Positions 57,375 through 63,396 of a stretch of 63,396 nucleotides of DNA are shown here, one piece after another; the first letter of the stretch is position 1; every line of letters starts with the position of its first letter. This DNA comes from Ichthyosporea sp. XGB-2017a. Lineage: Eukaryota; Opisthokonta; Ichthyosporea. Location: contig PDIM01000009.1 in NCBI GenBank assembly GCA_002811675.1, forward strand, positions 22,165 through 85,560, read 5' to 3'. The position numbers and the translations under genes are program-made. The notes beneath the pieces were generated by a model. It saw only the letters and a program-made list of their open reading frames with translations, was not told the origin of the DNA and ran no database searches.

Positions 57375-58094
57375 TTTAGAACACACATTCCCACCAAATG
57401 TAAATTAAAATCAGTGTGGCTGGATCTCGATTTTGCCAAGAGAGAGACTTGTAGTACCACCTGTTGCTGGAATATGTTTGTATCAATATAAATCCATCAA
57501 AGAGACCCCTCGATTAAGGGTGAAGATAAGTAAAATTGAAAACAAAAGCACAAAAAGAACACAAACAGAAAGAAAAAAGGAGAAAAAATGAAAAAGAAAA
57601 AAAAAAAAACTGAATTGAAGATGGCTGTTTGCACCTGAGCCATCCGTTTCAGCCATCACCTTCGGCAACAACAAGACATATATATGCATAATGAATATGG
57701 AGCTTTCACCACGCACTAGAACTGGGGTGAAGTTTCGAAATAAAGGAAAGACCAGCTCTTTGGAAAAGGCGATACAGAGAAGTCTAGAAATATGAAATAC
57801 AGTGCTATGCGAGGGTGCTATGGCCTACGTAGTATTGCAATTTGCAGCGCTCTCTAGAGACATGCAGAGAATTGACACTTCTCAAAAGTTGAGGATCGAC
57901 TATTGTTGCTGCACTGAATGACATCATTTGATCGCTAAATTATAGGCTGCATGAAGAGGCCGCCCCCAGCTGGGATCATATTATAAGGAGCCGAGTGTCA
58001 AAGGGTTTGTGGTGTTTCATTGTGTTTATGTTCATTTGTGTTGATGTAAATCTCCACTTGTGTGAGTCTTTGATACTGAAATCATTAGCATAGA
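57375..58094. other. Intergenic KANSL1/HIS4
   Basis: Includes an A-rich tract at about 57535-57610 (with A9 or longer runs) and the HIS4 promoter. No gene seen. Confidence 0.5.
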
Positions 58095-60859
58095 ATGGTG
58101 TTTGTTCCGACTTTAGTGGCCGATACGGAAGGACTTGTGTACCAAAGTTCTGAGAAGAAGGACGTACATATCCGTGGGAGTAAGATTCCCGAGTTTGTGT
58201 TGAAATGGTCCGTCACGGGGACTTTTGCCCTCAGGTTTGAAGAGGGGTGCTGGAATGTGAACGTGGTAAAGGATGTCATGAAGGTAGCTAATGGCAAAGT
58301 TTGGATCAATCAGGAAACTACTTATGATGAAATAGTTGACATCTTGAATTCGGGAGCTTCTCATATCATCGTACCAGAGTCTTTTCCTGATTCCAAGCTT
58401 AAAGGCATTCCAAAGGAGCGTGTTATCGTCCATTTCAGTGCAGACCTGAAAGCAGCTGGAAGCTCCTACTCAAAAGAAGAAATTCATAAGAGGGTGAAGG
58501 ATGTGAAGAATGTTTGCTCTGGCTTTGTTATATCATTGGTGGATGGGTTTATGGAGCTCGATACTGATTGGGTAATGTACTTTTACCAAGAACTAAAGAA
58601 GACCCTGGGCCCAAATGGTGCTATATGTACGGATTCCCAAAAGTTGGACATCCTTAAAAGATTTATTGAAAATTCAATTGATGTGCATTTACAGAATCAG
58701 CTGCTAGAGGGGTCCTTGGATTTGGGCCACGCAATTGCATATAGTTTAGTGTCGGATAGACCCGATGGCCTTTTTTCAACTGTGGTTACCGACGAGCAGG
58801 GAGTCGCCTTAGGGCTTGTTTATTCTAGCACAGATTCCATCGTCGAGTCCATAAAGACAATGAAAGGTGTGTATAATTCGCGAAAGAGGGGACTCTGGCA
58901 CAAGGGTGAAACTTCAGGGGCCATTCAATATCTTAAAAAAGTTCTTGTTGACTGTGATCGAGATTGCCTGAATTTTGTTGTAGAGCAAAAAGGTGCTGGC
59001 TTTTGCCATTTAGAAACCAGAACTTGCTTTGGCCCATGGCATGGAATCGGGGATCTCGCCCGTACTATTGAAGAACGAAATGTGAATGCAGAGCCGGGCT
59101 CCTATACGCGAAGACTTCTCGATGACAAGAAGTTACTGCATGCCAAAATATTGGAAGAGGCTGAAGAACTTGTGGAGGCAAAGACTAAGGATGAGGTTGC
59201 ATGGGAATGTGCTGATGTTATCTACTTTGCCCTTGTTAAATGTATATCCGAAGGAGTCCCGTTGGCTCATGTTGAACGAGAGTTGAAAAGGCGCTCACTT
59301 AAAATCTCACGAAGAAAGGGGGATGCAAAAGGTCACATTCTTGAAAAGATGGGTCAGAAAAGGACCAAAATTAGTGGCACCGAAAATGAAAATGAAGATT
59401 CAGATAAAAGGAGAAAGGGCGAATTGAACATGTCAGTCCATGATTTCAAATCAATTTCTCAGAAAGATATTGAGGATCTGTGCCGAAGACCGGCAGTAAT
59501 GGACTCAGCGATAGTCACCGAGCGTGTTAAAGACATTATGTGTGATGTTCGAAAGCGGGGTGATGAAGCTCTTATAGAGTTGACCAAAAAGTTTGACAAG
59601 GCTGAAATTTCATGTCCTGTACTGAAGCTAAAAGGGAAGAATTCAAAGGTGGACCTCCCTGTGGATGTAAAGAAAGCCATAGATTTGGCTTTTGACAATA
59701 TTTATAATTTTCATAAGGCCCAAATGCCATCGAAACCCCTCGTTGTTGAAACTGTAAATGGTGTCACATGCTCTCGTGTTGTTAGGCCGATTGAAAAGGT
59801 TGGCTTATATGTACCTGGAGGAAGTGCTGTATTGCCATCAACGGCTTTGATGTTGGGGATCCCGGCACTGGTTGCTGGGTGCAAAGAAGTAGTAATTGCC
59901 TCCCCGCCCAGAGCAGATGGATCTGTTGCTCCCGAAATCCTTTACATAGCATCCAAAGTGAAGGCAAGTATGATATTGTTAGCGGGAGGTGCACAAGCTA
60001 TAGCCGCTATGGCTTATGGAACAGAGAGCGTACCAAAAGTAGATAAAATTTGTGGTCCTGGAAATGCGTATGTTACCTCAGCGAAGATGATTGTACAGAA
60101 CGACTCTACGTCCCTTGTTAGTATCGATATGCCTGCGGGGCCCTCGGAGGTTCTTGTTGTTGCGGATATAAAAGCGAACCCCGCTTTTGTCGCTTCAGAC
60201 CTTCTTTCTCAGGCCGAGCATGGACCTGACAGTCAAGTAGTTCTTGTGACCATTGGGCTGAAAGATAAAGAAATTGATGGCATTGTAAAAGAAGTTCGTA
60301 GACAAGTCGCGACTCTTCCGCGTAAAGACATTGCAAAAGCCGCCCTTGCGCATAGCTTTGTTGTAAAAACAAACTGCCTTGAAGATGCGATTTCGTTTAG
60401 CAATATTTATGCGCCTGAGCATTTGATATGCAATGTCGAAAATTTTGATAGAGTACTTGAAATGGTTACCAATGCAGGATCTGTGTTTCTTGGGCCATAC
60501 TCAGCGGAAAGGTAATTATAAGTTGTATGAATATTCAGTTGCTTTTTTCTTTAACGAGTAGTAGACCAAGTTGTTTATGTATGCTTTTAATCTTTTTTTG
60601 CTACTGTGAATGTAGCTGTGGAGACTATGCATCTGGTACAAACCATACTTTACCAACTTACGGCTATGCGAAAATGTACAGCGGTGTGTCCACGTCGAGC
60701 TTTCTCAAATTCATTACTTCACAACATCTGACTGAAGGTGGACTGCAGAATATCGGAGAAGCTGTTGCTACACTAGCAGGAGTAGAAGGGCTTGATGCTC
60801 ATAAGAGAGCAGTTCTCATCCGCTTAGACCACATCAACAACAGGAAAAAGACATCGTAA
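58095..60859 (+). CDS. HIS4: Trifunctional histidine biosynthesis protein HIS4 (HisI-HisE-HisD)
   Basis: Carries phosphoribosyl-AMP cyclohydrolase, phosphoribosyl-ATP pyrophosphohydrolase and histidinol dehydrogenase: steps 2, 3 and the last two of the histidine pathway. Two exons, 58095-60511 and 60616-60859 (104-bp intron), give 886 residues. An N-terminal about 200-residue segment resembles the extra domain of yeast His4. HisI about 215-310: [40 protein letters not shown]. HisE about 337-430: [17 protein letters not shown]. HisD about 455-880: [71 protein letters not shown], and after the intron [12 protein letters not shown]. The order and linkers are those of fungal HIS4. Confidence 0.97.
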
Positions 60860-61205
60860 GTAATTTAAAAGAGTTTGTGAAAGTCACTGAAAATAAACGC
60901 GTTTGTCGGTGTTTTGACTGCACCCTGTCTTACTCGGTATGCTGCCATTGGTGCGACAGGTCTTGCCTCTAAGATTGTAGGTATGCTGGAAATTGCTTCG
61001 CTGAAGTTTCGTGTAGATGTTGAGCAAAGTTCTCCATCTTGAGGCATTGCAAATTTGTTAAGCAATAGTTGTAACAGCTCCACTAAACTTTAAATCACAT
61101 GAACAATGAAATCTCGGATATCGTTCTATTCTTTGCTCACGCAAGGAGCTCTCAAGTTTATTTGACTGGAAGTTAGTAAGCAATAGTCGAATCACTGCTG
61201 TCTAA
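60860..61205. other. Convergent 3' region HIS4/GLRX3
   Basis: 346 bases between stop codons, with AATAAA at 60891-60896 for HIS4. No gene seen. Confidence 0.5.
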
Positions 61206-62177
61206 CTACTCCTCTTCTGGCATGACTAGCTCTCCACTTGCTTGCATCTCCTTCACAATATCAAGTCCCCCCATAAGCTCCCCCTTCATGTACAGTTGGG
61301 GGTATGTGGGCCAATCTGAATACTTCTTTAAAGCAGCACGTACATCTTGATCTTCAAGAATATCAAAATGAGAGAATTTAATTCCGGCAGACTTCAATAT
61401 CTGTACAATTTGCTTGCTGAAGCCACACTTGGGCTCGTCAGGGCTTCCTTTCATAAACAGGACACAGGGAGCCTGGTTAATTAGCATCTTCAGTCGCTCA
61501 TCCATGCTCATTTTCTTGGGAACCATTTCGTCAAACTCCCCGTTGGCGACCATTTCTTTTACTATATCAAGTCCTCCCATAAGTTCTCCCTTCACATACA
61601 GCTGAGGGTATGTTGGCCAATCAGAAAACTTTTTCAGCCCCTGTCTTACTTCTTGATCCTTCAAAATATCAAATGTATCAAAATCAGAATTATGTTCCCT
61701 CAAAATAGCCACAATCTGTTTACTAAACCCACACTTTGGTTCATCGGGGGAACCCTTCATGAACAACACACAAGACGCCTTGTTGATCAGCTTCTCCAGT
61801 CTTACATTTATATCTTCTTTTGCAGAGGCATTGAAAATCTTATTGGCAGTTCCTTCAGCAAGACGTGCAACAGTGGTCGAGAGAGCTGGTGCATTTGCCC
61901 CATTCAATCTCTCGATTGCCTTGTTATTTTTAATAAAGATAAATGTCGGTACTGCCGATATTTCATATTTTTCCGACAAATCCTCAAACTCTTCGGCTTC
62001 AATCTTCATGAACTGGACATTGTCGTGCTTGCGAGAAAGCTCCTCCATGACATCATTCATTTGCACACACTGAGGAGCCCACTGAGCCCAAAAATGAACG
62101 ACAGTTAACGAGGAGAGATTCTCCGAAATGGCAGCCTCAAACTGCGATTCATTACTTATTTCAATTGCACCTGACAT
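61206..62177 (-). CDS. GLRX3: Monothiol glutaredoxin-3 (PICOT), Trx-Grx-Grx
   Basis: Cytosolic [2Fe-2S] carrier in iron homeostasis and iron-sulfur protein maturation. 323 residues from the first ATG at 62177, single exon. Thioredoxin-like domain about 1-110 with WAPQC (one Cys only, as usual for PICOT). Two glutaredoxin domains (about 130-215 and 230-320) each contain [12 protein letters not shown], the CGFS Fe-S ligand, and [19 protein letters not shown]. Two Grx modules match animal GLRX3; yeast has one and plants often three. Near-identical segments in the two modules suggest tandem duplication. Confidence 0.97.
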   Translation of the reverse strand: MSGAIEISNESQFEAAISENLSSLTVVHFWAQWAPQCVQMNDVMEELSRKHDNVQFMKIEAEEFEDLSEKYEISAVPTFIFIKNNKAIERLNGANAPALSTTVARLAEGTANKIFNASAKEDINVRLEKLINKASCVLFMKGSPDEPKCGFSKQIVAILREHNSDFDTFDILKDQEVRQGLKKFSDWPTYPQLYVKGELMGGLDIVKEMVANGEFDEMVPKKMSMDERLKMLINQAPCVLFMKGSPDEPKCGFSKQIVQILKSAGIKFSHFDILEDQDVRAALKKYSDWPTYPQLYMKGELMGGLDIVKEMQASGELVMPEEE

Positions 62178-62658
62178 TTTCCTAAACACTAACGCAGCTA
62201 ACTCCTCAACCAATATCAATCTCTGGTTTGCTTCCCTTCCAATAGGCCACTTCTGGATCTTGCCAATATAGTGGATCTTGGTTTACAGTCCAGCTGGTCT
62301 AACAATGGGCCAGTCATATTTGTATGGCCCCCCCCATACAAAAAGTCCATTAGTCATCAATCATCATCATTGGACATGGATCAGCTGCTGGGCGATTATT
62401 AGGGTACTCCAGAACTTTTTACCTGTCTCGTGCGACATGATACTGTCCAGCCGAAACTCGAAAGGCGCGAAAAGAAATTTCTTGCATTCCTTTATAATTT
62501 TCTATTTCTGTTTTATTTTAAATCAAATCCTCTTCTTGTGATTCAAATATTGTAATATTTCTGTATATTTATTTGGCATTTGGTCTTATTTTATTCCAAA
62601 TCAAATCTTAAATCTTGTAGTGTTTTATATATTATATTTATTTATTCAACTTTGAGCA
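62178..62658. other. Divergent region GLRX3/last gene
   Basis: AT-rich second half with repeated CAAATC and TTATTT-type words. No gene seen. Confidence 0.5.
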
Positions 62659-63354
62659 ATGACCTCGGTAGTTGAAATGCTAAGGGAGACCTTGCGTGAA
62701 GAGCGCAGGGGCTTAAGGCCAAATCAACCTTGCCGTGATTTAGAGCTCGACTGGAATTCTATTTCGCAGAAATATGGGCTCGATGCAGACAAGGTCAAGG
62801 AGCTTATTAGCCCTATTCTTGAGGACACGCGAGGACTTGCAAGTATGGTTCTGGCACTCTTGTTTGGTGAAAATGAGGAGGAAGCAAAAGAATTGTATAT
62901 TCAGGAACACAAATGGCTGGAACAGAGAGACAGAGATACCGCCGGGGATTGGCATAGTCTTGATCGTGGCTGTAAAGATCACGAGAGTAGACATATCAGT
63001 GCGTGTTCAGCGTGCACGAAATACAGGACCAATAGAATTAAGAACTTTAAGACTAAGTACAGGTGCGAAGGCCAAATGTGCGAGCACGGGCTACTGTGCT
63101 GTGTATTCTGCAGCCGTTACATTTCAAGCTTTAGTAGATGTCTTTGTTGCCAGATTTGCAAATGCTCTAAAGCACTCAAGCTCATAGAGGTTATACAATC
63201 TGAGAGTGGTTTATCCGAAAGCGGACGTTGTGGTCCTGTTCCTTCCATTTTCTCTGGAATGACGCAGAGATATAGTAATGACCTTCAAACGCGTTCCCAA
63301 CCATCACTACATAGCATGCCCTCGTTTACAAACGTGTATGAGGCACATACGTGA
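62659..63354 (+). CDS. Cys-rich protein of unknown function
   Basis: 231 residues from the ATG at 62659, with the stop 42 bases before the window end. The first half is helical and acidic (LRETLREERRGLRPNQP, LFGENEEEAKELY). Residues about 115-175 hold about 13 Cys, including CSACTKYR, CEGQMC, CCVFC and CLCCQICKC, suggesting metal binding. Spacing matches no finger that I know. The Ser-rich C-terminus is probably disordered. The ORF could be part of a larger spliced gene. Confidence 0.6.
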   Translation: MTSVVEMLRETLREERRGLRPNQPCRDLELDWNSISQKYGLDADKVKELISPILEDTRGLASMVLALLFGENEEEAKELYIQEHKWLEQRDRDTAGDWHSLDRGCKDHESRHISACSACTKYRTNRIKNFKTKYRCEGQMCEHGLLCCVFCSRYISSFSRCLCCQICKCSKALKLIEVIQSESGLSESGRCGPVPSIFSGMTQRYSNDLQTRSQPSLHSMPSFTNVYEAHT

Positions 63355-63396
63355 TAGAGACCGACAAGCAGCTAAGCTGAGGCAAGCTCAGGCTGA

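Noticed and set aside
57530-57612. A-rich tract downstream of KANSL1 as a possible retroposon tail
   Set aside because: No target-site duplication, reverse-transcriptase fragment or processed gene copy lies next to it.

Overview
This is a gene-dense nuclear eukaryotic sequence with about 25 protein genes in 63 kb. The standard genetic code fits throughout. Introns are few and short, 83-111 bp in most split genes and 70-80 bp in CHK1, and several intergenic gaps are only tens of bases. The gene set points to a heterotrophic opisthokont, most likely a unicellular relative of animals. Animal-like markers are a DYRK1-type kinase with its DH box, a KANSL1-type PEHE protein, augmin HAUS5, ATP synthase coupling factor 6, CHK1 with a C-terminal KA1-like domain and an SFSQP site, and a myosin fused to an SH2 domain. 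A fungal-style trifunctional HIS4 and a cytosolic-looking porphobilinogen deaminase show a histidine prototroph with no visible plastid trait. The taxonomic placement is inference; no rRNA is present to test it.

Layout. 1-5.1 kb: a possible gene tail, CHK1 (+, seven exons), N-myristoyltransferase (-). 5.1-8 kb: HMBS (+), then 1.9 kb without a convincing protein. On the minus strand that stretch carries a TATA box, a series of consensus splice sites and three C/D-box snoRNA candidates, two of them with good C and D boxes. I read it as a non-coding snoRNA host gene. 8-17 kb: TOM40, a small unknown gene, importin-7/8, and a long coiled-coil FYVE protein. 17-28 kb: DGAT2, DYRK1, ATP5PF and GSK3, separated by the largest unassigned stretches. 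28-38 kb: HAUS5, a membrane-anchored isoaspartyl dipeptidase, a probably mitochondrial RCC1-repeat protein, and the SH2-myosin. 38-47 kb: an A-T-TE NRPS-like enzyme with an unknown C-terminal domain, a BtpA-family protein, a basic coiled-coil protein, DDX56. 47-63 kb: a 1,290-residue coiled coil ending in a CBM20 starch/glycogen-binding domain, PUS1, KANSL1, HIS4, GLRX3, and a Cys-rich unknown.

No operon-like logic is expected or seen. Themes recur, though: checkpoint and mitotic functions (CHK1, HAUS5, KANSL1, DYRK1, GSK3), ribosome and RNA biogenesis (snoRNAs, DDX56, PUS1), mitochondria (TOM40, ATP5PF, RCC1-like) and membrane traffic or cytoskeleton (FYVE protein, myosin, NMT). The most novel-looking items are the snoRNA host gene, the SH2-myosin, the A-T-TE enzyme and the coiled-coil-CBM20 protein. 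tRNA and snRNA genes, transposons and CRISPR-like arrays were looked for by eye and not seen.
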